Shown one piece after another: positions 10,558 through 19,932 of a DNA stretch of 64,000 bases; positions within the stretch are counted from its first letter, which is position 1, and every line of letters begins with the position of its first letter. This stretch comes from Tritrichomonas musculus (taxonomy: Eukaryota; Parabasalia; Tritrichomonadida; Tritrichomonadidae). The notes under the pieces were generated by a model. The model did not search any database and had not been told where the DNA came from. It saw nothing but the letters and a program-made list of their open reading frames with translations. Where the stretch lies: positions 5,890,001 to 5,954,000 of the forward strand of contig JAPFFF010000008.1 of the NCBI GenBank assembly GCA_039105265.1, written 5' to 3'. Made by a program: the position numbers and the translations under genes.

Positions 10558-13500
10558 ATGACTATCAATTTAATTAATTCGAGTTCAGCGCATTTTGGAG
10601 CAGTCAGATATGTTGCATTTGATCCATCAAATGAAAAAATAATTTCAATCGGAGAAGATGAAGGAAGACTTTATATTTGGAATGCAGACACTTTAAGTCC
10701 TGCTACTGGAAACACAATTGAAGAAAAAACAGGAAATTATATGGTTCGTGCCGCAGTATTTTCAGGTGAGTATTCATTTCTTTTCGGTGGAGATAACAAA
10801 TCGATAACGCTTGTAGATTGGCCAGATTGTGAAAATTATTCAACATACCTTCAATCTGATGAGGATATTAATTTTATGAGTTTAAAATGGGATACTAAAA
10901 CATTAGCTTATTCAGATCAACATCTCATTCGCTTTCATGACAAAGAAAACAATAATATTCCAGATATATCAATTGAAAATGATATTGTATGGTTAGAATA
11001 TTCACGAGATGCAAAATTTTTTGCAATATGCTCAGACTCCACTGTGATTATTTGGAATGCAAAAGATTTTACAGAAATATTTCGCAAGAAGTACGATATA
11101 GGAACTTGTCATCCCTCATGGGGTCCCGCTGATTTTTTGATAATACCAACATCATCGCCTGGCAAAGTTATTATACTAAAAGTCGAAACTCTAGAAGAGC
11201 ATGAAGTTCAAAATCCATCAGATGAATTAGCAGCAACAACAGCTGTTGCACTTTCAAATAAGTTCATGCTTGCAATTTCTGATATTTCAAACCAAATTTC
11301 ATTTCTACAACTAAATCAAGATTATTCATTAACTCCATTTTCAAAAACAAAGTATTCGGGATCGGAATTTACGTCAATCCAATGGGGTAATGTTAATACA
11401 AATTTGTTTGCAGCAGGTGACACAGAAGGAACAATATTTTTATTCGAAATTATTGAAAGTAAAAAGCAAGAAAATAAAGAACAAGAAGACGCTACAGATA
11501 GTGATGTTCAGCTAGATATTGAAAAGGACGAAAACAAAAAAGCCGATAGTCAATCATCTTCAAAAACCATTAATGATGTTCTAAAAGATAAACCAAATTT
11601 GATTATAAAGCCCAGAACCCAGCCCAAAAAAGCTAAAGGAAAAGGAAAGCAACAAAAGTTAAATCTTGGAAAGGCACCTGTAACATCTAAATCAAAGAAA
11701 GTTGATTTAAAAAGACGTTTTATTTCTGATAATTCAGATTCATCTGAAGAAGAAGAAAATGAAAATAAGGAAAATGAAATAATTAAAGAGCAAAACAAAA
11801 AGACCTTTTTGGATGATGAAGATGTTAATTTAGATGAAATTGATAACATAGAAAAATCTACTATTTCCAAACCTCAGAAATCTTTTCTTAATGATGATGA
11901 AAATGACGATGTTTTTGATGATGTTGAAGGACAAAAGAAGCAATTATCTCCTAAAACCAAAAAATCTTTTTTATCTGATAATGATAACAATGAATTAGAT
12001 GATATAGATATGCCTAATTCCTCTCATATGAATGCTGAAATTCCTGGATATGACGACATTGCATTACCTGATGATGATGATGATATTGCATTCCCTGAAG
12101 ATAGTAATAATGCATTACCAGAAGAAAAAAACATAATTACAGATAATGAAAAAACTGAGGAAAAAGTTAACGATACATTGGAAAACAAAAATCCTAATCT
12201 TTATAGCTCTATAAATTATTTAGATTGCTCATCTTCAAATCGTTTCATGCCTGGGAGTTTTAAACAGCAAAATGGTAAAACTGAAATTTTATGTTGGAAT
12301 GGTGAAGGTTCAATAGTTATGTATAATCCAGGATTTACTGATAAAGAAAAATATGTTAAAATCCAACCATATGGTAATAGTTCTTTTTACAGCAAGACAA
12401 TTGATGAAGCTTACGAGATTAATCTGGGGACAGTTGATGAATATGGATATTTAATAGCAACAAACAATACAGTTATATATCATCGTCATAACGAATATGG
12501 CCCTGAATCAGAAATAATTAAAAATTTTGCCTTTTTAGAAGATATTCAATTATTAGCCTGTGGACGTTCTTTCTTCGCAGTTGCAACAGCTCGTAAATTC
12601 CTTCATATTTTTTCAAGTGCTGGTGTTGAATTATCTGTTTTTGCATTAAATGGACGTTTAATTACAATGGTTGGTCATGAAAATTATCTTTTTGTTGTTT
12701 CAGGAAAGCATCATTTCGATCTTTTTGATGTTCCTAATCGATCATTATTAGCAAGCGGTATTTTGCCAATCCATGCGCCTCTTCGTTGGGCAGGATTTAA
12801 TCATTTTGATCATTCTGTTGTAATTGAAAGTGGAAATTATCAACTTCTGAATCTTTCTTATGCAAATGGAATCCGATGGACGCCTGTTGTTGATTTATCA
12901 AATCATCTCGAATCGTCAACAAATGGACTTTTGCATTTATTCATTGTTGAGGTATATGGTAATCAAGTAAGTGGAGTTTATCTCGATAAAGACGTTGATG
13001 AATTAGAAACAGATCCTTTCCCGGAAACTTTGAAAGATATTGATTTCCAACCTCCAACAATTGAATCATTACTGGACAATTGCGTTCTGTCAATTGTCAA
13101 TTATCAAAATTCAAATGATAAAGATAAAGAAGCTAAGAGATTCGATAGAGAGCTTTTAAAGAAATTTGATTCTGCCTTAAAAGAAGATAAGCTTTTACTT
13201 GCTACTCAAATGGCCAAACAAATGAAAACTGCTCAAGGAATTGATCTTGCAATTGAACTTTGTGATAGACGAGGTCATTCAGGTGTATCTGAAAGATTGA
13301 TTCAATTCAAAGATATGAAAAGAGAAGAAGAAGATTATGATGAGTCAAGCGATTTCGAAATTGATGAATCAACAGAAGAACCAGAGCCATTTGTTCGAAC
13401 AGAAAAAATTCAAAATGATGATGATGATGATCAAATTGAGAAAACGAACATATTTCTTGGAAGATTTCATAGTGAAAAAGAAATTAATAATAATGATGCT

Positions 13501-13944
13501 AATAATGAAAACGATAACGATTCAAATGTAGAAGAAATTAAAGACCAGAAAACAAAAGAAAGTGAAAGTTCAGATGACGATCTCGATAAAATTGATGATG
13601 ATGATCAAAAGGTTAGTCAAGAAAATATGGAGAAAAAGACTAAAAGGAATTCTAAAGAAAATAAATCCAAAGCAAAGAAATTAAGAAATAAAGCTAGTTC
13701 TAAATCAAAGAGGCATACTAAAGCTGATGATGATGATATTGATCAAAGCAATGATGATGAAATTGATAATCAAAAGCAAAATGAATCGAGCGATGAAAAT
13801 GATCAGAAAGAAAAGAAAAAGAATTCATCAGATAAAAATGATAAAAAGAAGCCACCTAAGTCTAAACCAACCAGAAAGAAGCTTTTCAATAGCAGAAATA
13901 ACACATCAAATATGTCAGCTCTAGATGCTTTTGGATTTTCATGA
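10558..13944 (+). CDS. Ctf4 / AND-1 / WDHD1-like replisome hub protein
   Basis: A 1128-residue protein. Residues 1-300 form an N-terminal WD40 propeller (SSAHFGAVRYVAFDP..., EGRLYIWNAD, VIIWNAKDF). About 300-545 is a long acidic/lysine-rich disordered linker. About 550-830 matches the SepB-type second propeller of WDHD1 (EILCWNGEGSIVMYN, ATARKFLHIFSSAG, VFALNGRLITMVGHENYLF). About 835-925 is the helical part (ELLKKFDSALKEDKLLLATQMAKQ, then IDLAIELCDRRG). About 930-1128 is a low-complexity tail of alternating acidic and Lys-rich stretches. In other eukaryotes Ctf4/AND-1 trimerises and links CMG helicase to DNA polymerase alpha and other partners. The tail has no recognisable HMG box, unlike vertebrate WDHD1. 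The domain order and the two propellers make this a confident call. Confidence 0.88.
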   Translation: MTINLINSSSAHFGAVRYVAFDPSNEKIISIGEDEGRLYIWNADTLSPATGNTIEEKTGNYMVRAAVFSGEYSFLFGGDNKSITLVDWPDCENYSTYLQSDEDINFMSLKWDTKTLAYSDQHLIRFHDKENNNIPDISIENDIVWLEYSRDAKFFAICSDSTVIIWNAKDFTEIFRKKYDIGTCHPSWGPADFLIIPTSSPGKVIILKVETLEEHEVQNPSDELAATTAVALSNKFMLAISDISNQISFLQLNQDYSLTPFSKTKYSGSEFTSIQWGNVNTNLFAAGDTEGTIFLFEIIESKKQENKEQEDATDSDVQLDIEKDENKKADSQSSSKTINDVLKDKPNLIIKPRTQPKKAKGKGKQQKLNLGKAPVTSKSKKVDLKRRFISDNSDSSEEEENENKENEIIKEQNKKTFLDDEDVNLDEIDNIEKSTISKPQKSFLNDDENDDVFDDVEGQKKQLSPKTKKSFLSDNDNNELDDIDMPNSSHMNAEIPGYDDIALPDDDDDIAFPEDSNNALPEEKNIITDNEKTEEKVNDTLENKNPNLYSSINYLDCSSSNRFMPGSFKQQNGKTEILCWNGEGSIVMYNPGFTDKEKYVKIQPYGNSSFYSKTIDEAYEINLGTVDEYGYLIATNNTVIYHRHNEYGPESEIIKNFAFLEDIQLLACGRSFFAVATARKFLHIFSSAGVELSVFALNGRLITMVGHENYLFVVSGKHHFDLFDVPNRSLLASGILPIHAPLRWAGFNHFDHSVVIESGNYQLLNLSYANGIRWTPVVDLSNHLESSTNGLLHLFIVEVYGNQVSGVYLDKDVDELETDPFPETLKDIDFQPPTIESLLDNCVLSIVNYQNSNDKDKEAKRFDRELLKKFDSALKEDKLLLATQMAKQMKTAQGIDLAIELCDRRGHSGVSERLIQFKDMKREEEDYDESSDFEIDESTEEPEPFVRTEKIQNDDDDDQIEKTNIFLGRFHSEKEINNNDANNENDNDSNVEEIKDQKTKESESSDDDLDKIDDDDQKVSQENMEKKTKRNSKENKSKAKKLRNKASSKSKRHTKADDDDIDQSNDDEIDNQKQNESSDENDQKEKKKNSSDKNDKKKPPKSKPTRKKLFNSRNNTSNMSALDAFGFS

Positions 13945-14415
13945 TGATAGTCTAAAATGTTTTTGTTGTGTTGATATTGATATTATCTATAAATTAATTA
14001 TATATTATTTAGATAAATATTTATGATTTCGAAATGTTTTTTTTTTTATTCAAAATGGAAATTAACATTCAAAATAATAAATTTGATTGCAATTAAAGAG
14101 ATTAATGAACTCTAAGTAAAATTTAATAATAGCTATTTTTTCGATTAAAAATGGAGAAATCGAATTGATTGAAAATCAAAATGGGAAATAGCAATAAAAT
14201 AACATTGAATCCAAGCTTATATGTTTTAAAGTTATAAAAGAAATTCAAAATTTGATTCACTTAAAATATGATTCTCCTTTATGGTAGAGATAAAGACTTT
14301 ATGTAATTTTTTGAATCATTATAATTTTTGTTTTTTCATGGTACACAAAAAATCTTATTTAATACAATCATCAGCAATAAAGTATCAAAATCTATGAATT
14401 GACCCATAAAACTAA
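13945..14415. other. Intergenic gap between convergent genes
   Basis: AT-rich, with T-runs near 14038-14048. It lies between the 3' ends of the Ctf4-like gene (+) and the gene at 14416-14937 (-), so it holds both 3' ends. Nothing else is recognised. Confidence 0.6.
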
Positions 14416-14937
14416 TTATTTTATCTCAGCTCGATATTGTTCGTTGTTATTATCGATTGATTTCAATTTAATATGAAATTCATTTGAGATTGTTGTTAAA
14501 ATATTCAATAATGAACTATTTTCTTTTTGCGTATTGTTCTCTTTGCCAATATACCAATTTATTGGTAAAAATTTTTTTGGATTAGAAATGAGATAAATTC
14601 TTCGAATAAAAAGTGAGGCTCCAATTTCTCGAAAACCATGTAAATCTAAAAATTTTTGATAAATACTTTTTTGATTTATGCGATTATCCTTGGTGGGTTG
14701 ATTAGATTCTTTTTCGACTGATATAATAGAATATTTTTCTGGTGTATTTATTTCTGAAGAAGATTCTTTTTTATACAAGTCCAATGTTTGATGAAATAAA
14801 TTAAATGTATCATCAAATTTTAGCGAAAGTTCAGAATTTTGAATATAAATTGTTTTATTCGTAATATCATCGCATCTTTGATCAAAAAAGTTATTGATTT
14901 GATTTCTGGCTAGAAGAGAAGGTCCATATAATTTCAT
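14416..14937 (-). CDS. Hypothetical protein, about 173 residues
   Basis: The first ATG in frame is at 14937 (MKLYGPSLLARNQ). The frame is open further upstream but without a better ATG. The protein is mixed alpha/beta with a Ser/Glu-rich middle and a region, YQKFLDLHGFREIGASLFIR, that loosely recalls the helix-loop pattern of PUB domains. The similarity is too weak to assign a function. There is no membrane segment or signal peptide. Base composition and codon use match the neighbouring genes, which supports it being real. Confidence 0.6.
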   Translation of the reverse strand: MKLYGPSLLARNQINNFFDQRCDDITNKTIYIQNSELSLKFDDTFNLFHQTLDLYKKESSSEINTPEKYSIISVEKESNQPTKDNRINQKSIYQKFLDLHGFREIGASLFIRRIYLISNPKKFLPINWYIGKENNTQKENSSLLNILTTISNEFHIKLKSIDNNNEQYRAEIK

Positions 14938-15428
14938 ATATAAATGAGAATGACTTTTTAAGATGAAAAAATAACTTTTTGTATAAAACAAAACTTATGT
15001 AAAACTAGCAATAACCTTATAAAAATAATTATCTTATAAAGAAAAAAAAATTAAAATTAGTTATTATATACTGATATATCTAAAAATTCAAATATTGAAT
15101 CAGATTTAAAAAGATAGAATTTTATCGATTTTCGTTTTGATCAGATTTATATGATTTTGTAAAAATTATATGAATAACTTTTCTCTTTTTTCGTTTTTTA
15201 TTTCTGTTGTCTCAATAAATGATTGACATAAATGGAGGTTATATTGATATAAGGACGGTTTACTTCTTATATGAAGCTCTCAAAAGTTTATTCATTGATT
15301 TTGTGCACGTTAACGTTAATAATGATGTGATAAATTTTCGTTTATTTATTTAATTGTTAAAGTCAAAATTCGCCTATTATTTAATCGGTTATCTTTTGTA
15401 AAATGTTAACTAAAATTTAGAAAACAAA
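14938..15428. other. Divergent intergenic gap
   Basis: About 490 AT-rich bases between divergently transcribed genes, so it should hold both promoters. No open frame or long repeat is seen. Confidence 0.6.
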
Positions 15429-16943
15429 ATGTATGGAGATCCATACAAAAATAACAATGTTTATTATCTAAATAAACCCAAAGTGAGATCATCTTGTCCA
15501 ATTTCTTTTCAAACAACTTCTCTCAAAGCGCAATATCAATTAAGAGCTGGGGTATTTAACTTTCCAAAAAGAAGCCCAATGAATAATATCAATAATAATA
15601 ATCAGAAAAAAAACGATTTCAGACAATGTACTAATAGAATAAAACAAATACAAAAAGATGTTCGAATGAAAGATAAAACGATGTTAAGAAATAAAAGAAG
15701 GGCTCCGCAAGCTATTAAATCGGAAAAGCAATCGGCATCTTCTGCTCAATACAGTAACGATGTTCCAAGTAAAACAAAAACAGAAGCAAAAATTGATTCA
15801 GCTTTTTCAGAGAGTAGTTGTAAGCCACGTGATAAACCAAAACGAGATTTTCGTAATAATCATTATAAACCAAAGCCAAATAGGAATTCAATGTCTGCAC
15901 AATATTACTCAGATTATTCATATTCAACATATACTTATACAAATCGCGAAAACAGTAGTCAAAATGAATATTCGGAAAAAAATCATGATAGCAACAAAAA
16001 GCAAAAGCAAAAGCCATCATCTATTTCACTAAGTGATCATCTTTCATCTGAAATTGTTGAGAAAAACGTGCTGAGTATTAATTCATATACCGATGAAGAA
16101 GACAATAGTGATATTAAAATTGATGAAGATAATGATAGCAACATTAAAATAAAGAGTAATAGTGATACTGAAATAGAACATCATGAATCATCAGATATGC
16201 AACTTTCAGATATGGATTCAATTACAGCTACAGCTGATATTATCGCCGGTAATTCGCCACAACAAGTGCAAAATAAAAATCCATCTGTACATAACATTTC
16301 TGAAAAATCTGATTCTCTCAAATCAAGTAAAAAAGAGGAAACTCCCATTAGCGAGCCAGAATTTAAAGAAGAAGAAGAGCGAGTTGAAGCTGAAAATGAT
16401 TATTCTAATGAGACGGAAAAGATAAGTGAGATTATAATCTCTGGAGATTATACTCCTGATCAAGACCAAATTGCATCAGAATCTGATAAAAATGTAGGTG
16501 CTGAGTCGAATCAGAAAAATGAGCTCGATAATGTTGCAGTTAATAATCTCGAAAACCCTCGAGAAGAAGAGGAATTGCATGAATCTTCTTCTCAAAATAA
16601 TAAAGATAAAAACCTCGAATGTGTGCCTGCGCCAATCAATAACAACGAAAACATCAAGAATCGTTCTGTAGATGTCGCGATTGATGATAATAATAATATT
16701 GATAGCAATGATAACAAAAATAGTAATATAATTGAAAAATCGGATGATAATAATAAGGGAGATGTTGATGAGGAAGAGAGTCCGAGATTCAAGGCATTGC
16801 TTGAGGCAAACCAAAAATTGGTTTCAGTAGTTTTGAAAAATCAAGAGGCAATATTGAACATTGTTGAAAATGAGTATACGAAAAAAGCACTTGAGCATTT
16901 GCACGAAGCGGTTACTTTATTGGAATCGGTCGAACCCAAATGA
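15429..16943 (+). CDS. Hypothetical acidic, largely disordered protein
   Basis: A 504-residue protein with three zones. Residues 1-140 are basic and Lys/Arg/Asn-rich. About 150-440 is Ser/Asp/Glu/Asn-rich with long acidic runs (SYTDEEDNSDIKIDEDND and similar). The last 55 residues form an amphipathic helix with heptad spacing (FKALLEANQKLVSVVLKNQEAI, then TKKALEHLHEAVTLLESVE). The ordered tail is the likely interaction module. I do not recognise the family. It ends in TGA and has the base composition of neighbouring genes. Confidence 0.75.
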   Translation: MYGDPYKNNNVYYLNKPKVRSSCPISFQTTSLKAQYQLRAGVFNFPKRSPMNNINNNNQKKNDFRQCTNRIKQIQKDVRMKDKTMLRNKRRAPQAIKSEKQSASSAQYSNDVPSKTKTEAKIDSAFSESSCKPRDKPKRDFRNNHYKPKPNRNSMSAQYYSDYSYSTYTYTNRENSSQNEYSEKNHDSNKKQKQKPSSISLSDHLSSEIVEKNVLSINSYTDEEDNSDIKIDEDNDSNIKIKSNSDTEIEHHESSDMQLSDMDSITATADIIAGNSPQQVQNKNPSVHNISEKSDSLKSSKKEETPISEPEFKEEEERVEAENDYSNETEKISEIIISGDYTPDQDQIASESDKNVGAESNQKNELDNVAVNNLENPREEEELHESSSQNNKDKNLECVPAPINNNENIKNRSVDVAIDDNNNIDSNDNKNSNIIEKSDDNNKGDVDEEESPRFKALLEANQKLVSVVLKNQEAILNIVENEYTKKALEHLHEAVTLLESVEPK

Positions 16944-17315
16944 TATCAATATAAATATTTAAAATTTTTGTCGGTTACAGGTTAAATTTTCTAAATTATT
17001 TTTTCATTATCAAAACATTTTTTAGAAATAAATCCCAAATGTATTTATACTCAAATAATGTGAAAATCAATACTTTAGCATATGAATAATATGAAAGTGT
17101 GTTTGTTTAAGCATCATCATTCAATCACACTTATGAACAGATATGCCGATTGAATTCCTCCGCATTTATCAAATATTTTATTGGTGTTAAAATTGTAAAA
17201 TTTTATAATATTATGATTATGGATTGTGGCTTGGAAAAAGCTAGATTATCATATCAAAATAATAATTAAAAATAATTTTATTCAATCATTTTGCATATTA
17301 TTGATTTTAGTTATT
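16944..17315. other. Convergent intergenic gap
   Basis: AT-rich gap between a plus-strand and a minus-strand gene. No open frame or repeat is recognised. Confidence 0.55.
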
Positions 17316-18023
17316 TCAATCGTATGGTAGCCACGTAATTGGATTTAAGCCAGTGCGCCTCCCTGGAGTTTTTGCGTGCTTTGGCATTTCAACAGTCTCT
17401 CTACGGTTAATATTTGGTCGAGGAGGAGTCATTGGCTGTTGTGGCTGCTCATCTTTTTTGAAAAAGTCCGATGGTTGATTATAATCTGGAGGAAATTGTC
17501 CTGTCCAAAACTGATCAAAAACAACGAATTTGTTATTCTGTGGAATGTATTCAGATAATCCAAAGTGCTTCTTCATGAAACTTAAGCATAGTGAAGAAGG
17601 CCTGTCTATTGGAATTTGTTTCATTTCAAGTCTATAATCTCGTAATATTCGATCAATCATTTTTTTGCCATATCCCTTTCGCTGTTCTGATGGATAAGTA
17701 AAAAAGTCAAGTAAACATATTGGTTGCATTTCATGTTGAATACCAAAACGATCCCATAAAAATAAATGTCGAGGTCCAATTTTTACAAATCCAAGAGCTT
17801 TGGTTCTATCATCATCTACTAAAATATATATTTTATTATCATTTGATACAAATGAGCTATATGTCGTAATAATATGAGCAAGTCCTTGAGCCTTTGATGA
17901 TGCGGTTCCAATTTCATTTATTAAGGAAATAATATCTGGGTTTGCATTATTAGCTATTTGTGGTGTTAAAGTTGCAATATTATCATCATCAGGAGACAAT
18001 AATCTCACTCCTCGATGAATCAT
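17316..18023 (-). CDS. ATAT1: Alpha-tubulin N-acetyltransferase (MEC-17/ATAT1 family)
   Basis: A 235-residue protein starting at the ATG at 18023 (MIHRGVRLLSPDDD). A longer frame begins only at a non-ATG codon. The GNAT-like core fits the ATAT family: ALGFVKIGPRHLFLWD, then a stretch ending PICLLDFFTYPSEQRKGYGK (the acetyl-CoA pyrophosphate loop, RKGYGK here versus RxGxGK), then IPIDRPSSLCLSFMKKHFGL and FVVFDQFW, which match the conserved tail of the catalytic domain. ATAT acetylates Lys40 of alpha-tubulin inside stable microtubules. In a trichomonad the targets would be flagella and the pelta-axostyle. The last 45 residues are Pro-rich and probably disordered. It lies next to TMEM231 on the same strand, with a 752-base gap. 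Confidence 0.93.
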   Translation of the reverse strand: MIHRGVRLLSPDDDNIATLTPQIANNANPDIISLINEIGTASSKAQGLAHIITTYSSFVSNDNKIYILVDDDRTKALGFVKIGPRHLFLWDRFGIQHEMQPICLLDFFTYPSEQRKGYGKKMIDRILRDYRLEMKQIPIDRPSSLCLSFMKKHFGLSEYIPQNNKFVVFDQFWTGQFPPDYNQPSDFFKKDEQPQQPMTPPRPNINRRETVEMPKHAKTPGRRTGLNPITWLPYD

Positions 18024-18775
18024 AAAATTTTTATTAAAATCATTCAAAAAATTTTTAAATAAAAAAGATCGTTTAAATAAATTAATATATAATATAATTT
18101 ATGTTCTTTCTTATTATGTTTATAGCATACAAAACATTAAACTACTAGAACATTTGTTTCATCATATTTGGAAAATATATTATTTTGGTAAGTAATCATT
18201 AAACAATGCCGCATATATGAGTATGTATAATCTTGAAAGAAAAATTGTTGATTTCAATATAGAAGAATACGAACAAGTTATTAAAGTAAATAGAAATATG
18301 AGTATTTAGAATGCTAAATATAAAAGAAAAGTATTAAATAAAGCTTATTCGAAGATTGAAATTCATTTATATTGCGTCAATTAAAAAAAAATTATAAAAA
18401 ACATGAATAACTTTGTTGATGAGAATTGTTGCATCGTGAAATTATTCGAGATCCACTAGAATATCGAACAATCAATACGTGCAATTGTATGTTCTTAGTG
18501 CTCGACGAAAGCATAGAAAATTCGCCTTGACCAGAACTCTAATTTTTGATTTTTTTCAATTACTTTGTTTGGTTTTTTTTTCATATTATCTCCGCACATT
18601 AGAGAAGCATTTCGTCATTTAATTGGTAAGAAGCATTTGCCATATAAATAGTGAATTTAAAATTAGCGTAAATAAAAAAATGATTAAAATAAATTTTATT
18701 TTAAAAATATGTATAAAAAAAAAAGATATTAATAAATAAAAAAGTGTGTAAAAAAGAAATCGCAGACAAAAATCA
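18024..18775. other. Intergenic gap with a possible dead coding stretch
   Basis: Around 18218-18530 on the plus strand there is slightly GC-richer, coding-like sequence (for example YNLERKIVDFNIEEYEQVIK after an ATG, and IIRDPLEYRTINTCNCMFLVLD in another frame). It is broken by several stops and at least one shift. This may be a gene relic, but I cannot name it. The remainder is AT-rich with nothing recognised. Confidence 0.3.
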
Positions 18776-19681
18776 TTAAATAAATTTGCTAACTTCTGTT
18801 GATTGTTCACATTGTAAGTGGGCCCATGATTTAATAAAGCCTTTTCTAAAAACCCATCCTTGAAAATTATCTAATATAAGTGAGGTTAATATAATAGTGG
18901 ATAAATAAAGTGTAATAATAGACTGAATACTTGACACAAGTGGAATTGTGTGCCACACTTTCACATCCCTCACATAAATTCTTAATTCGAGCTCAAACGA
19001 ATACCAAAATCCATACTTCACAATTGGTTCATTCCATTCGGTATAAAAGAAATATGTAAGATCATTTTGATTTTCGAGAATATCTGAATGCATTGAATAT
19101 GAATGAAGGCCAGAAAGTGAGTCATCATATTCGCCACGAAAGGTCATGATTTCATTCTGTTCTAAAGTAAGGTCGCCAAATACTGAAACACGATTTACAT
19201 TTGAAGGAAATGAATGAGTAAAAGATCCAATTGACTGAATAGTGCATTTAGCCCATTTTCTGAGGTGCACTGTATAATCGAATAAAATACTTATATAAGA
19301 GATATTGGAGGCTTCTTGATCAAGGATTTTTGCTTTAATGGTCCAATAATCAAGCGTAGATCCATTATAATGTGGAATTGTTTGAAAAATTGTTGAAGAT
19401 ATATTCAATTTTGATAAAACTCCATTATTTGAATTTACATCTGAAAAAATGTACATGGTATCTATATCTCTAGCAACAAAGGAAATAACATTGCCTGGAT
19501 ACACTGTTGGATGTTCGAAATCAAATGTGTAGCCAGGTGTATAATCAAGATAAAAATAACATATTAAAATTGGTCCACCAAATTTGATAATTAAACATAT
19601 TGCTCGAAAAAGAGTTGCCAAACTGCATGTTTTAGCTAAATAAATTGTTGGCTGAAAAGATGTGCGGAAAAGAACAACCAT
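18776..19681 (-). CDS. TMEM231: TMEM231-like ciliary transition-zone membrane protein
   Basis: A 301-residue protein starting at the ATG at 19681. It has the TMEM231 layout: a short cytosolic N-terminus, a first membrane segment (about 24-44, FRAICLIIKFGGPILICYF), a long extracytoplasmic beta-rich domain, and a second membrane segment (about 250-275, SIQSIITLYLSTIILTSLIL), then a short tail. Family-like blocks include ISILFDYTVHLRKWAKCTIQ (compare the YRLH...MQS stretch of human TMEM231), SFPSNVNRVSVFGDLTLEQ and the ending GWVFRKG. TMEM231 belongs to the MKS/B9 module at the ciliary gate. Its presence fits a flagellated cell and the neighbouring ATAT1 gene. Confidence 0.85.
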   Translation of the reverse strand: MVVLFRTSFQPTIYLAKTCSLATLFRAICLIIKFGGPILICYFYLDYTPGYTFDFEHPTVYPGNVISFVARDIDTMYIFSDVNSNNGVLSKLNISSTIFQTIPHYNGSTLDYWTIKAKILDQEASNISYISILFDYTVHLRKWAKCTIQSIGSFTHSFPSNVNRVSVFGDLTLEQNEIMTFRGEYDDSLSGLHSYSMHSDILENQNDLTYFFYTEWNEPIVKYGFWYSFELELRIYVRDVKVWHTIPLVSSIQSIITLYLSTIILTSLILDNFQGWVFRKGFIKSWAHLQCEQSTEVSKFI

Positions 19682-19932
19682 TAAAATTTAAACGAATATT
19701 TTTTCTAAGAAAAATAAACGATTATCCTATATATAATAAGAGTTCATTTTGAACATAGGCTTAAAAAAATCAGAATAATATCAGTATATCAAATCTATCA
19801 TTAAAAAAATCCTATCTCTAATATATAAAGAGTTTTTATTCAAAAATGATTAAAATATAATATTTTTTAACTTTTTGAGAGCGAAAAGGTGGATGAAAAA
19901 AAATCACTTCATATCTTTGATTTGATATTCTC

